Source of the DNA: Carex sylvatica
Taxonomy: Eukaryota; Streptophyta; Magnoliopsida; Poales; Cyperaceae
Length of the DNA stretch: 64,000 nucleotides
NCBI GenBank assembly: GCA_964058845.1
Contig: CAXKVR010000105.1
Coordinates: 248,001-312,000 of the forward strand
Direction: 5' to 3'
This document shows, in pieces, positions 23,059 through 35,110 of this stretch. Under the pieces are notes generated by a model. That model worked only from the letters and a program-made list of their open reading frames with translations, was not told where the DNA came from and made no database searches. Numbering within the stretch: position 1 is the first letter of the stretch; each line of letters begins with the position of its first letter. A program made the position numbers and the translations under genes.

Positions 23059-23330
23059 TTTACTATATCAACCACTTGTTCTGATCTGTATAGTAGAATG
23101 ATAACTTCAACAACAGAATTGGACTATAGCAATCGGGATTGGCTATGTATATATCCGATGCTTAGTCAATATGAATGTTGTTGTCTGAAGACTTTGGAGT
23201 TTTATTAGCTGGATGATTGTCTCGGATGTTTCATGTTTTGTACATGTATGATTATTTTGGATGTTTTGTAGTACATATTGAGATCTATTTTGGATGTTAA
23301 TTAATTTGGTAATATTAATTAGAGGAGGGT

Positions 23331-23735
23331 TCAAATGCACCCAAATTTTTGTGCACCCAAATGCACCTTATTTTTCAAATCCTTTTTCTCTATTTTCAAA
23401 GTCTGAATAGTCAATCCGAACCGTTAGATGCGATCTATATATTAAGATGTACTTGGAGACGAAATTTTACATTTGTTTAAATTTTTTTACTATTTATTAA
23501 GCCACTTTGAAAATCACTGATTTTACATTTTCTGGACCATTGGATCAGCGATTTTCAAAGTGGCTTAATAAATAGTAAAAAAAATTCTAAAAAATGTAAA
23601 ATTTGGTCTTGAAATACATCTTAATATATAGATCGCATCAAACGGTTCGGATTGACTATTCAGACTTTGAAAATAGAGAAAAAGAATTTGAAAGATAGGG
23701 TGCACAAAAATTTGGGTTCATTTGAACCCTCCTCT
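23331..23735. mobile_element. Near-perfect foldback MITE (about 405 bp)
   Basis: Arms of about 185-190 bp run from AGAGGAGGGTTCAAATG inward and are mirrored from the right end. They share ccaaatttttgtgca, ccgaaccgtt, atctatatattaagatgta and gccactttgaaaatc, around a short loop. ATTAATT flanks both ends. The arms carry the same core as the elements at 2911 and 33020. If transcribed it would form a long double-stranded hairpin. Confidence 0.8.
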
Positions 23736-24149
23736 ATTAATTATTATACCACTAGGTGTATTATTTAATTGGATCTGTTTTAATTTAACTTTCTTATGTA
23801 GTAACCTATTTGTTTTTAATTGTATGTATGAACTTATGATAATAATGAGTATTTATTGATTATGAACTAATTAATACTTTAATTAATCTTGGTAACAATG
23901 AGTATTTTTAATCTTGCTACTTAATTTAATCTTAATTATGAACTTGTGATAACAATGAGTATTTATTGTTTTTAATTTAGCTAGTGATATTTTAATCTTG
24001 ATACTTTAATTATGAACTTTTTATGTTAAGAAATTATAACACAAAAATTTCGAGAGCCCGTACGTTAATCCTTATTATTTAATTAGATATTATTGAGTTG
24101 GTATTATATATGTATGTTATTAAATAATTATCTCATTATAGTTGTCGAG

Positions 24150-24527
24150 TATAGCTCCAAACTTAATGACACAATACATCACAAGGAACACAATTTAGAA
24201 CATCGCCATCCATTCAACAAGGAACACAATTGGTATTGATCAAACTAATGCTGACGGCTCATCTACATCACGGATGGTAAAGATCACCACATCGACATCA
24301 TTAAATTAATAGCCCAATCGATGTGGAAGAGTAAATCAAAACCAACGGTTGGGTAAAAATTAACTGATGGAAAAGAGGGAGTCGTAAGCGCCATCGGATT
24401 TTGAAACGCCAACCGATAGTAAAAAGTTCAACGTAATTACAACGCTGCCACTCGTGACGTACACCATCTGTGTGGAAGTATATCCGATGGTAAAAGGACA
24501 ATGACAAAAATGTTTTTTGTAGTAGTG
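24150..24527. mobile_element. CACTA (En/Spm-type) element, one end only
   Basis: The stretch ends ttttttgtagtagtg, that is, CACTACTACAAAAAA on the other strand, the canonical CACTA tip. Upstream are repeated catcgg / ccgatg-type subterminal motifs. The opposite end and any transposase were not found nearby. The left limit is approximate. Confidence 0.5.
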
Positions 24528-24558
24528 TGTTTCTTATAGTATTTTAACAATATACTTT

Positions 24559-24843
24559 CGACTTCAAAAATCTATCAAATTGACTTCAAATGATAAATTC
24601 AAACCGATCTTTTTAATAAAAGCAAATTTATTTACTACCATATCAAGAGGTCAAAATATGAAGAATTGTGTGCGAATTTTAATGCACTATTTAATTAAAA
24701 TATTTAACTATACTCTTGACTTGATAGTAAGTAAATTTTAAAAAAAAATTCTATAGAATTGAATTAAGTTCTCAAAAAGAACAGTTTTAATATTTTGAAT
24801 TTGTCATTCAAAATTGATTCGATAAATTTTATAAATCAAAAAC
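24559..24843. mobile_element. Foldback MITE (about 285 bp)
   Basis: Inverted arms cluster on ttatttactaccatatcaag / cttgacttgatagtaagtaaa and aaattcaaa / tttgaattt. A one-sided relative is present in each tandem unit at about 47085-47230 and 62455-62600. Confidence 0.55.
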
Positions 24844-24906
24844 ATATTTTTAAAATACCAGAGTAAGAGCGTTATTTGAACTCTTAATCGAAGCAGCGCA
24901 TCTCCT

Positions 24907-25001
24907 GCGCATCTCCTTGATTGGAGCAGAGTCAACATTCAATATGTGCACCATGTTCTCTCCTTGATTGGAGCAAAGTCAACATTCAACATGTGCACCA
25001 T
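24907..25001. repeat. Tandem duplication, about 48-bp period
   Basis: tctccttgattggagca...gtcaacattcaayatgtgcaccat occurs twice in a row with two or three differences. A second small duplication (agacagttgcarcgttgtcc) follows at about 25117-25186. Confidence 0.7.
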
Positions 25002-25364
25002 CAGGCCGGCTCCGCCAAATGGCTCCGTTTACGAATCTTTATCGAATTTAATAAGACTTACCAGGTAATTAAATTCTTTTTTTTTCTTAACTTACCGAAT
25101 CCGGATTAGATTATGGACTAGATCAGACAGTTGCAGCGTTGTCCATAATTAAAATATTACGAATTAGACAGTTGCAACGTTGTCCATATATATATAATAT
25201 ATTTTTTCCCACTAAATAAAGAAACCTCGTCGACTCGGCCTTTCAAGTTTTCAACTCCTGGATCCAAAACCCGGAATGTTATAACATGAGGACGTGAGGT
25301 TACGAGCATTTAACAGCTTGGTCATGGTGTCCCTCGGCCATCCCCAAGAAGCTTTAGCCTCTAG

Positions 25365-25500
25365 GAGTGTAAACTCGTCGGATATTAATTATCTAACTTT
25401 ATTCGGATTTGAATTCCCAAAATTATGACAATATTTTATCATTATCTGTATTTGACATGATCCGTATTTATATTCATATTCATATTCGAAAAATAATATA
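25365..25500. mobile_element. Fragment of hAT-like MITE
   Basis: The fragment starts taggagtgtaaactcgtcgg, the end motif of the family at 28171, followed by cgaat/attcg-rich sequence. No matching right end was found. Confidence 0.35.
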
Positions 25501-26889
25501 TATATAAAAGTACAGTTTAATTACTATATGTCTGTATCGATCTAACTCATTTGCATCTTTAGATCACAACAACGAGATATTCATTATTGTTAAACTGATT
25601 TATTAAACATTAGAAAACTCAAAATTCTCATTTAATATGTTTGCTTACAATCCCCGATTATCAGTATATGATATAATCATCTTCTTATGATATATATTAC
25701 CGTTGGAGTTGATTGGTTGACATTAGCTGTCATTAATTTTCCATTAAATTTGAATTAACACCTTTTCATTAAAAGTTTACTTTTATTTATTTTCTGTTAT
25801 TATCTGATTTTATAATCTTAAATTTTTCAACATTTATTACTTGTAATTTAAATCACAAAGCATCAATATATAATCTTGTTGATGAAGTAGAAGCAGAAGC
25901 AGAAGATGCAGTTGCTTCAAAAGAAGATGTCTCATGAATTGACATATTTTTGATGAAAGATATTTTAGTTTGTTATCGATCCTATATATATGCTTAGAAA
26001 GAATATTATTTAGCTTGGATTGGTATATTTTAATGATTAATATGATATTCTGATATAATTAGTGACTATTATTTTGTTAACTTTATATATGTTATCTTAC
26101 CAACAAATATATATATTATAAAAAATATTTGGTCTAATTTATGAATGAAAAAATATATTTAGATGTTATTTATTTCTCATAGCGTAAATTAAAACACTCT
26201 TTAGATGTTATTTATTCTTGGAACAATTTGAAAAAACTTCCCCATGTAATTCATGTTTCTGAGGCCAATAAAAATTATTTGTTTGTTTTTCAATATATCA
26301 AAACGCAGTTTCATATGCGACTTAATGAAAATCTTCGTTTAATTTAATTGGTGAAATTCTGCATGACATTTCCATTAATTATCTCTCAGTTTTAAATTTC
26401 AAAATATTCATAATTAACAATTTTGCCATTGTCCTCAGCTTAATATTTTATGTGAAAAGTTTGTTTTAGGTCCCTAAATTTATTGTGATATTATGGAAGC
26501 AAACTTGGCAGGCTAAAAATCGAAGCGAATTGCTTTTCAAGATAAGCAAGATAATTAGATAAACATGGCGCAGTTGTTCGGCAGTCCTTAGGAAGTGGTG
26601 ATTAAAAAATTTCATCTTTGCTAAAAAAGGCATTGTTCGATAAATGGTAAGATTAAAAATAAAGACTTAAGATAAACAAATTAAGTATATGTAATAGTAT
26701 GTAAATAACAAATTACCTCTCATATGTTAATTTGTTATGTAATAAATGTAATTATGACAGCTAAATGAAACTTGGTTTGTGTGTGTGTGTGTGTGTTAAT
26801 TTTGATTAAATTATTAAAACCAAGATTTACTGTATTAAATGAAATTTATTAAAAATAATTGGAATCACACATGTTATCAAATTGAGTAT
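25501..26889. other. Non-coding AT-rich DNA
   Basis: No gene is recognised. A GA-rich patch at 25885-25920 and a (GT)n run at about 26776-26796 are the only notable features. Confidence 0.4.
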
Positions 26890-27260
26890 GTACTACATAA
26901 AAAAACAACTATACACAATCTAAAAAGCTAATGACATACAGTTTTGCAATTATGCATGTCCCCACACATCGTATATGAAAAGATTGATATGTTGTATACG
27001 GTTGCCAAATTAACCGTATCTATATATTTCTAACATACACAGTTCCTACAAATCAATCGTGTTCGATCTTCAAAAAAAGATGCTAAATCAGGTGCTTTAT
27101 ACACGGTCATAGTAACCGTGTTTAGTGACTAGGTTTATGTACACGGTCTCCACAAAAGATACGTGTATGTTTTTTGAAAATCATACACGGCTTGTTAATA
27201 CGGACAATGTTGGTTTCCTCTTTGTACACGGTTTGTTGTTAATAACCATGTATGGTTTCG
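26890..27260. mobile_element. CACTA-like remnant with tacacggt subterminal repeats
   Basis: It begins with the degenerate tip ctacataaaaaaacaac. Within 370 bp there are at least five copies of tacacggt-type motifs in both orientations, typical of subterminal repeats bound by CACTA transposases. No coding region remains. Confidence 0.45.
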
Positions 27261-28060
27261 ATTCTTTTCTTAATAATCTATTTATAATTGGTTAGCATCT
27301 ATATTTATTAGCCAATAAACATACAATATTAAACATACATAATTGAAGAAATATTTACAACATACAACAAATAATATTTCAACATTTCAACACACATAAA
27401 ACAATAATCAAATAACGACTAGCAAATCTGAACAGAGAATACATATATATCTCACATAAAGTACGTTTCAAGTAACAACTAGCAAAATGAACAAAGAGAC
27501 TTATACACATCGAAACTAGTAAAACTATAAAGTCTTAACATTAAAATAATTTCTTAAATATGTACATTGAAAGTCCAGACATAGTAAATCATGCTCATCG
27601 ATCATAATTCTTATCCCCAAACTTGTTATTATACTCAGATATACCATTGTTATTTAACATGAACAAACAAATCATCTTAAAGTTTTGCAATTTCTCTGTA
27701 TCAAGCATCTAAGAAAGTACCATTCGTTGTACCATGAGATCATAGAACTTTATCTCAACTATCTTGAAATATATATATATATTTTTTTAGAGATGCTACT
27801 ACCGTTGAGAGTGAAGTTATTTTTAAAGCTAATTTGATAGATTTTAAATTAAATTCAGGAAATAATTTGGGGATCAAATTACAATTCTAATTTCACAATT
27901 GACTCAGCATGCACTTCATAGTCTTCATTGCAATTTCCGTCAATTATTCCCACTTGGGACTGTTTATATATAGGAGTTATGTTGGGTAAATGGATTCCAT
28001 AAATACAGGGACAAATTGAGCAAAACCCTAGGACGAAATTAGCAAAATCCTCATAGAGAG
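27261..28060. other. Non-coding DNA
   Basis: No gene is recognised. Repeated acatacaa / aacaact motifs at 27300-27500 may belong to the preceding CACTA remnant. Confidence 0.35.
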
Positions 28061-28170
28061 GTTGCCTCCAATATTTCTCTTTGACGAGAACACAGAGGGA
28101 AGTGTCGAAGACGAGGCGGCTGTCAACAATTCTCTCTCTCTCTCTAGCGGTCGTAAAGTCTCGGTAAAGG

Positions 28171-28495
28171 TAGGGGTGCAAACGGATCGGATAATATCTG
28201 ACTGTATCCGAAAATTTGATACGGATATATATTCAATATCCGAATATCCGTGAGGATACGGATACGGATATGGTTTTGATTTTTAATTATCCGTATCCGA
28301 ATAGTAGATATATACTATATAGTTTAATATATATTATGAAAGTATTTATGTATATATCTACAGATATCCGATATCCGATCCATATCCTTACGTATTCGTT
28401 TAATATCTGATTTGTATCTGTATCCGAAAAATAAAAACGATTACGGATATAGTTTTATCACTATCTGATCCGTATCCGATCCGTTTGCACCCCTA
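28171..28495. mobile_element. hAT-type MITE (325 bp) next to a splice donor
   Basis: Terminal inverted repeats TAGGGGTGCAAACGGATCGG are perfect or nearly so at both ends. The 8-bp duplication GGTAAAGG is exact at 28163-28170 and 28496-28503. The interior is built from ggatacggat / atccgtatcc units. The right duplication lies inside aaaggtaagt, a strong donor-like sequence for the presumed leader intron of the F-box pseudogene that starts at 28769. Confidence 0.9.
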
Positions 28496-28768
28496 GGTAA
28501 AGGTAAGTCACAATTAATTCCCCGCGACATCTTCTTTTCTAGAAGAGATACTGTTCAATGTGAAGTTATCGTAAAATTAACCTAGGCCCATTCTCACCCT
28601 GTTTATAATAATAGTACTTTGATTGCTCATCAGTTTAAGAAACAAAGCGGTGCCTGAGTTTTGAAAACCAAACCTTAACAATTAGCATGACCTGTTGCCA
28701 TTCTTACATTGAGATATTGTCCATAAACTAAATTTGTCTTAAATTAATTTGAGCACAGTGGTTGAGCA

Positions 28769-29420
28769 ATGTCGAAGGAGGAGTCTGACATAATAAGTCA
28801 TTTTCCAGATGAAATTCTCCAACATGTTTTGTTTTTTATAGGGACAAAGGAGGAAATGCAAATGAGCATACTGTCAAAGAGATGGGTCAAACCTCTGGGC
28901 CTCCTTGCCTTTTCTGAACTTCAACCCACATGACTTTGGGGATGTGGGTAAACATCGGTTCCTTTTGGAGAAAAAATTGTTTGCTGCATACTTCAAAAGA
29001 TTTGTTCAAGCCACCGTCATGAAGCATCATTCTTGGACACATTCATCATTAAATTTCCAAAAATATTAGCCAGTTATACTTGCTCCGACCTCGTTTGCAC
29101 ATGTGTTAGCTTTGCAACGAAGCACAATGCTGAGTTTTCTCTATGCATGCTTCAATCCCCTTTGAAGAATTGATTGCATGCCTTTTCGCTTGGGAATCCA
29201 TCGAGGAACTGTGCTTAGAAACAAGTTTTTGGCGTCCTCGTATGCCAGAAGTAATACCAGCGGTTGTCAATCTTGCCCGCATTAGAAGAATACATCTACA
29301 AAATAGTATACTTGATAGTAGAAGCATCTCCAGACTTTTCGCAGGGTGTTCAAAACTGGAAGATCTATCATTGGAGAACTGTTTCGGGGGATTTTCATGC
29401 ATCTTCAGTCAGATTATTAT
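28769..29420 (+). pseudogene. F-box/LRR pseudogene, truncated
   Basis: F-box proteins are substrate receptors of SCF ubiquitin ligases. The start MSKEESDIISHFPDEILQHV with SILSKRWVKPLG is a plant F-box (DxISxLPDExLxxIL and LSxRWxxLW pattern). The frame ends in TGA after FSELQPT at about 28930. Homology continues in other frames: NPHDFGDVGKHRFLLEKKL, then DTFIIKFPKILASYTCSDLV, then an LRR part with IRRIHLQNSI and CSKLEDLSLENCFGG. At least two frameshifts are therefore present. The upstream cgg|taaag...gtaagt region and the acceptor gagcacag (28750-28757) suggest a 5' leader intron. Homology stops exactly where the inverted duplication begins (29421), so the 3' part of the gene is missing. Confidence 0.8.
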
Positions 29421-31770
29421 CATGGATTTGGCAAGTTAGACAGGGGCATAACTACAATCTCCGGCCAGCTAAGAAAATAGACCTCCCAGACATCCACAAA
29501 AATGAGCGAATTTGGTGCAAAATATGACAGAGAGAGAGAAAACTAACATAAAAAATTGAAGATCAGTATACGGACATAAGTAAAACAGCAAAGAAAGTGG
29601 ATATAAGCAATTTGATGCAAAAGGTCAGCCTACAGTGAGGGTCTTTCTCAAATAAGAAATGGCAATAAGACAGGTGGTGGGAAGAAATATTGGAAACAAA
29701 ATTTATTTGGTCGAATTCAATAGGATATATAGTAAGAAATTGAGTATGCGGTAATCATCATGGGTGGAAGTGGAATGACGTGCAACCTGAAGAAGCTGGA
29801 GCAATTACCATTCAAGTCCTACATAGATCGAAGGAGCTATCTAGTACACAGGTGAAGTGTTGAACTAGGACCAGATAAGGCCAGGGAAAATTGTAGTTCG
29901 AATCACATCCAATCCAAAAAAATATGATCTTTGCCCCAGAAAGAGCTTCGTGCATGGATCCAAATTATCATCATTCTTTACAGAACTAAGAATGTGCTCC
30001 AACGATAAAAAAAATAGAAAAATCAAATTGAAAATATGTTTTTTCTTCGGAAAAAAAAAACTGTGTTGGTCCAAAATGTCATTGCTTTGTAACAGGAATT
30101 ATGAATGTATACGGTAACAGAAAAATAAAAAAAATTAACACAAAACAAGGAATTATGAATGTATACTGTAACAGAAAAATAAAAAAAATTAAATGAAAAA
30201 AAGGTTGGGGTATGTGCTAAGCACGCATGACACATGCTACTTAGCTCATAAGGACTCAGCATGAATGGTAAATTCCTCAGTTAAGATATTAGCTATATGT
30301 GCATGTCGCACATATTCAACTGGAGCCCAGGGGAACCCAGGATGTGGTTGCATATGACCACATTTAACCTATTGGGAAGAAACTATTTAAAACACTGAAT
30401 TTACTGTAAACTATTCTTTGTGGGATTAATTACTAAAACTAAACCGGAATGTATACACTGTTTTTAGCTCTTAGATATTGATCCGCTATAAATGACACTT
30501 TTTCAATGATTTCGTACCGGACCGCTTGATTTTCAAATTTTGCTATCAGAGTTTAAATATCTTTGTATTAGGCCCAACCAAGCCCATGGTATTTCCCAAT
30601 ATATCAGGCTTTTGGATTTTATGCTAATTCAATTACTCCATTTAACAGTACAGATTCTGATACAAATATGAGTGCAAAAGTTTCTTTCAATGTGATAAAA
30701 AAAAAAACTCGATATTCAGATACGTACCATACAAATTTAGTTCAGAAATAGTTTCTTTGCTGTACTGTAAATAATATACCAAATTATAATCATGTTTAGA
30801 AAAAAAAATCACAATTTTTATGAATAATTTAGGTATAAATTAAATAATATTTATTGTTGATTTGTATGGTAGGAGCTACCAGTAGTAAATCAAGTAATAT
30901 TTATAAAACCGTGAACAATTCGAGCATAATTTAAAAATTATTCACAGAGTTCACAAATATCAAATTTGTTGATTTGTTCGGAGTGGTACTGTAATTAATA
31001 AAATAATGCTGATATAATATGAATATTGTTGCCAAACTCTGTTATCATGTTGATGACCGTATTAGGCTCAGGAGTACCACCATTATCTATTATCTTCAGT
31101 GAAGTATACTTGTAGGGTAAACCATCAATTTTTGAGTTTTAGATTGGGACCGTTCGATTTGAATTCGTAATAATCCATCCGAAGTGGAACACACATCCCA
31201 AGCAACGAATTCGAATACCGAAGCGATCTCAAGCAACGGATTTGAATTGAACGGTCCGATCTAAAATCCAGAAGTTGGGTTACTTTAGGGGATCCGGACC
31301 CCATTTGCAGCTTATAGAATTGTTTAATTGCTGATTGTCGACGGTGTTGCGCTCAAAAATTCACAGATAAAACAAAAGAAGGCTCTGCCGATCAATTCCT
31401 TCATTCGCTTTTGGATAACAAAATATTGAATAGAACTAAGTTCTTTGATGAGCATAGAACTGGTGAGTTTAACTCCATATTCTATCGAATTATTTTAAAT
31501 AACAAATTTAAACCGTTGAAACTGATCTACTTTACGAGTGATCTATTTACATATCAAATTTATAAATTTTTAGTTTAGTTTAGTATAAAGTCAATTGGTA
31601 AGAAAAAAATTATAATTTAATTATAACGCATTCATTTTTCATTATTTTTTTACCGTTTGACTTTATACTAAATTAATTTATAAATTTAATGATTTAATGT
31701 GTAAACACAATACTTGCGGAATATATAAGTTTCAATGGTTTGAATTAATTGATCATTTAAAGTTAATTCA
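29421..31770. repeat. Left arm of long inverted duplication
   Basis: Starting at catggatttggcaagttaga, this segment is the reverse complement of the right arm 31918-34765 over its length, with indels and scattered mismatches. It is also the reverse complement of about 48219-50150 in unit U2. It contains sites lost from the right arm but kept in U2, such as ggcaagttagacaggggcat and the tagtaagaaattgagtatgc region. It is therefore a copy of an older, more complete unit. No gene is recognised in it. A short foldback insert at about 31114-31310 is shared with the right arm but missing in U2. Confidence 0.85.
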
Positions 31771-32551
31771 ATTTTTTTTTGGGTTTAGAGCTTAAAAGCA
31801 TCCTAGTTCTATTCCAAAAAATTATACGTTCAGTTGTATGATAAAGTATTAATTTCTTATTTTCTTTTGCTTAGTTTTTAAAACTCGGAGCTACTGTTGA
31901 AACTGATCTACTTCAAAATTTTGAATTAACTTTAAACGATGAATTCAAAACATTGAAACTGATATATTTCACAAGTATTGTGTTTACACATTAAATCATT
32001 AAATTTATAAATTAATTTAGTATACAGTCAAGTGGTAAAAAGATAATGAACAATGAATGTGTTATAATTAAATTATAATTTTTTTTTTACCGATTGATTT
32101 TATACTAAACCAAACTGAAAGTTTATAAATTTGATATGCAAATAGGTCACTCGTGAAGTAGATCAGTTTTAACGGTTTAAATTTGTTATTTAAAGTAATT
32201 CGATAGGATATGGAGTTTAGCTCACCAGTTCTATGCTCATCAAAGAACTTAGTTCTATTCAATTTTTTGTTATCCAAAAGCGAATGAAGGAATTGATCGG
32301 CAGAGCCTTCTTTTGTTCTATCTGTGAATTTGCGGGCGCAACACCGTCGACAATCAGCAATAATTAAACAATTCTATACGGTGCAAATGGGGTCCGTATC
32401 CCCTAAAGTAACTCAACTTCCGGATTTTGGATCGGATCGTTCAATTCGAATCTGTCGCTCGAGATCGCTTCAGTATTCGGATTTGTTGCTCGCAATGTGT
32501 GTGCTCAACTTCAGATGGATTGTCACGGATTCGAATCGGATGGTCACGATA

Positions 32552-32705
32552 TAATATACAAAAAGAAAATTTGAGAAAGGTTGGAGGTCAAGCCACCCAA
32601 CTATTTAATACTCTTGTTATTACAACAAAAGATTTTTTCTATCTGGATTTCGAACTCATGACCTCTCACATAGAGACTATGTGCCTTTGCCACTAGACCA
32701 AAGCT
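32552..32705 (-). mobile_element. tRNA-derived SINE in the right arm only
   Basis: Read on the minus strand the element starts gctttggtctagtggcaaag (a box A-like tRNA head). It continues with gtgagaggtcatgagttcga, ending in a box B-like ggtcatgagttcgaaatcc. A tRNA-unrelated body with ttgttgtaataaca follows. It interrupts sequence that is continuous in the left arm (around 31130-31150) and has no counterpart in U2. Confidence 0.65.
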
Positions 32706-32978
32706 AAAATCCAAAATTTGAATTACTTCACTGGAAATTAATAGATAATGGTGGTACTCCCGAGCTTATTATAATACGGTCATCAACATGATAACGGATT
32801 TTGGCAATAATATTCATATTATATCAGCATTATTTTATTAATTACAGTACCTCTCAGAACAAATCAACAAATTTGATATTTATGAATTATGTGAATAATT
32901 TTAAAATTATGCTCGAATTGTTCACGGTTTTTATAATTATTACTTGTTTTACTACATGTAGCTCCTACCAGTCTTTTC

Positions 32979-32982
<4 letters not shown>

Positions 32983-33018
<36 letters not shown>
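32983..33018. repeat. (TA)n microsatellite at MITE edge
   Basis: TA dinucleotides run up to the left end of the foldback MITE; a second TA run (about 33462-33481), preceded by a CT run, lies past its right end. The element seems to have inserted into a TA-rich site. Confidence 0.8.
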
Positions 33019-33019
<1 letters not shown>

Positions 33020-33022
<3 letters not shown>

Positions 33023-33433
33023 CTAATGTGCATTCGTATGCATATGGGTCGAAATACATACGGTTTAAATTTGAAATTTCAAAATTCAAAAAGTCGATCT
33101 GAACCGTTCATCTTGTTCTCCATATTAATATGTGCTTGGAGATCAAATTTTACATTTTTCTGAATTTTCTTACTATTTATTAAGCCACTTTGAAAATTAT
33201 TAATCCAATGGTGGCTGCTGATTTTATTGTTTCGTGCAGCCACTGTTGGATTAAAAAATTTCAAAGTGACTTAATAAATAATAAAAAATTCAGAAAAATG
33301 TAAAATTTGGTCTCCAAGCACATATTAATATGGAGAACAAGATGAACGGTTCAGATCGACTTTTTGAATTTTAAAATTTCAAATTTAAACCATATGTATT
33401 TCGACCCATATGCATACGAATGCACATTAGTCA
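33020..33433. mobile_element. Foldback MITE (about 414 bp) in U1
   Basis: Arms of about 190 bp begin gactaatgtgcattcgtatg and mirror exactly at the right end. They share atatgggtcgaaatacata, gatctgaaccgttcatcttg and the core ggagatcaaattttaca. The element is absent at the matching sites in the left arm and U2. It is therefore younger than those duplications or specific to the U1 lineage. Confidence 0.8.
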
Positions 33434-33446
33434 CTTTCTCTCTCTT

Positions 33447-33481
<35 letters not shown>

Positions 33482-35110
33482 TACTTGATTTATACCTAAA
33501 TTATTCATAAAAATTGTGATTTTTTTTCTAAACGTGATAATAATTTGGTATATTATTTACAGTACAGCAAAGAAATTATTTCTGAACTAACTTTGTATGG
33601 TAAGTATTTGAATGTCGAATTTTTTTATCACATTGAAAGAAATTTTTGCACTCATATTTATATCAGAATCTGTGCTGTTAAATGGAGTAATTGGGCCAAA
33701 TGCCATGGGCTTGGCTATTGGGCCCAATACAAAGATATTTAAACTCTGATAGCAATTTTTGAAAATCAAGCGGCCTCGTACAAAATCATTGAAAAAGTGT
33801 CATTTATAGCGGATCAATATCTAAGAGCTAAAAATAGTGTATATAGTTCAGTTTAGTTTCAGTAATTAATCCCACAAAGAATAGTTTACAATAAATTTAG
33901 TGTTTTAAATAGTTTCTTTCCAATAGATTAAATGTGGTCGTATGCAACCATATCCTGGGTTCCTCTGGGCTCCAGTTGAATATGTTCGACATGCACATAT
34001 AGCTAATATCTTAACTGAGAAATTTACCATTCATGCTGAGTCCTTATGAGGTAAGTAGCACGTGTCATGCGTGCTTAGCACACACCCTAATCTTTTTTCA
34101 TTTAATTTTTTTATTTTTCTGTTACCTTATACATTCATAATTCCTGTTACAAAACAATGACATATCGGACCCACACAGTTCTTTTTTCAAGGAAAAATCA
34201 TATTTTCAATTTGATTTTTCTATTTTTTTTTCTCGTTAGAGAACATTCATATAGTTCTGTAAAGAATGATGATAGTTTGGACCCATGCAAGAAGCTCTTT
34301 CTGGGGCAAAGATCATATTTGTTTTGGATTGGATGTGATTCGAACTACAATTTTTCCTGCATCTGGTCGTAGTTCAACACTTCACCTGTGTACGTACTAG
34401 ATAGCTCCTTCTATCTATGTAGGACTTGAATGGTAATTGCTCCAGCTTCTTCAAGTTGCACGTCATTCCACTTCCACCCATGAATTCGATCAAATAAATT
34501 TTGTTTCCAATAATTTCTTCCCACCACTTGTCTTATTGTCATTTCTTATTTGAGGAACACCCTCACTGTAGGCTAACCTTTTGCATCAAATTGCTTATAT
34601 CCACTTTCTCTGCTGTTTTGCTTATGTCCGTATACTGATCTTCAATTTTTTATGTTAGTTTTTTCTCTCAAATTTTTTTTATTTGTTATATTTTGCACCA
34701 AATTCACTCATTTTTGTGGATGTAATTGGGAGGCCTATTTTCTTAGCTAGCTGGAGATAAATCCATGTCAAAATAACAGAAATTGAGAGAAAAGAAGAGT
34801 TTGCTATTTGCAACTTGCAAGATCCATTTCAAAATAACCGAAACTATCTGAGAGTAATGCCCCCACTTAGTATATAAATTAGATGACTCAATAAATCTCG
34901 TCTAGGGGAATTTGACCCGGGTATCATCAGAACTGCGAGATAATATTTTATGCACTGATGGTGCCGGGACACTGGAGCTATTTTGGTGATGCTCTTTCAC
35001 TAGGTTCCCTCAAAATACAATGTGTTTATGGAGGAAATAATCAGTTTTGTTTTTCATTTTCATCCGTAAAGTTGCAATTTGGATTTGAATCCAATATTTT
35101 TTGGGAAAAT

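Larger units (their letters stand above)
31918..34765. repeat. Right arm of long inverted duplication (also start of unit U1)
   Basis: This is the inverse counterpart of 29421-31770, separated by about 150 bp of spacer. It is longer than the left arm because it gained a SINE (32552-32705) and a foldback MITE with TA microsatellites (32983-33485). It also lost a segment near 34480 and another near 34757 that the left arm and U2 keep. No gene is recognised. Confidence 0.85.

Noticed and set aside
25880..25940. Acidic peptide-like tail DEVEAEAEDAVASKEDVS before a stop
   Set aside because: A short GA-rich run with no open frame, acceptor or homologous sequence upstream.
29143..29439. 98-codon frame as an independent small gene
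   Set aside because: It is the LRR part of the frameshifted F-box pseudogene and runs into the rearrangement junction.
32590..32705. Functional tRNA gene on the minus strand
   Set aside because: The tRNA head is followed by a non-tRNA body and lacks a proper 3' acceptor strand; it fits a SINE.
34157..34372. 71-codon frame in the right arm
   Set aside because: Its inverse and U2 counterparts are broken or different; it is a chance frame in non-coding duplicated sequence.
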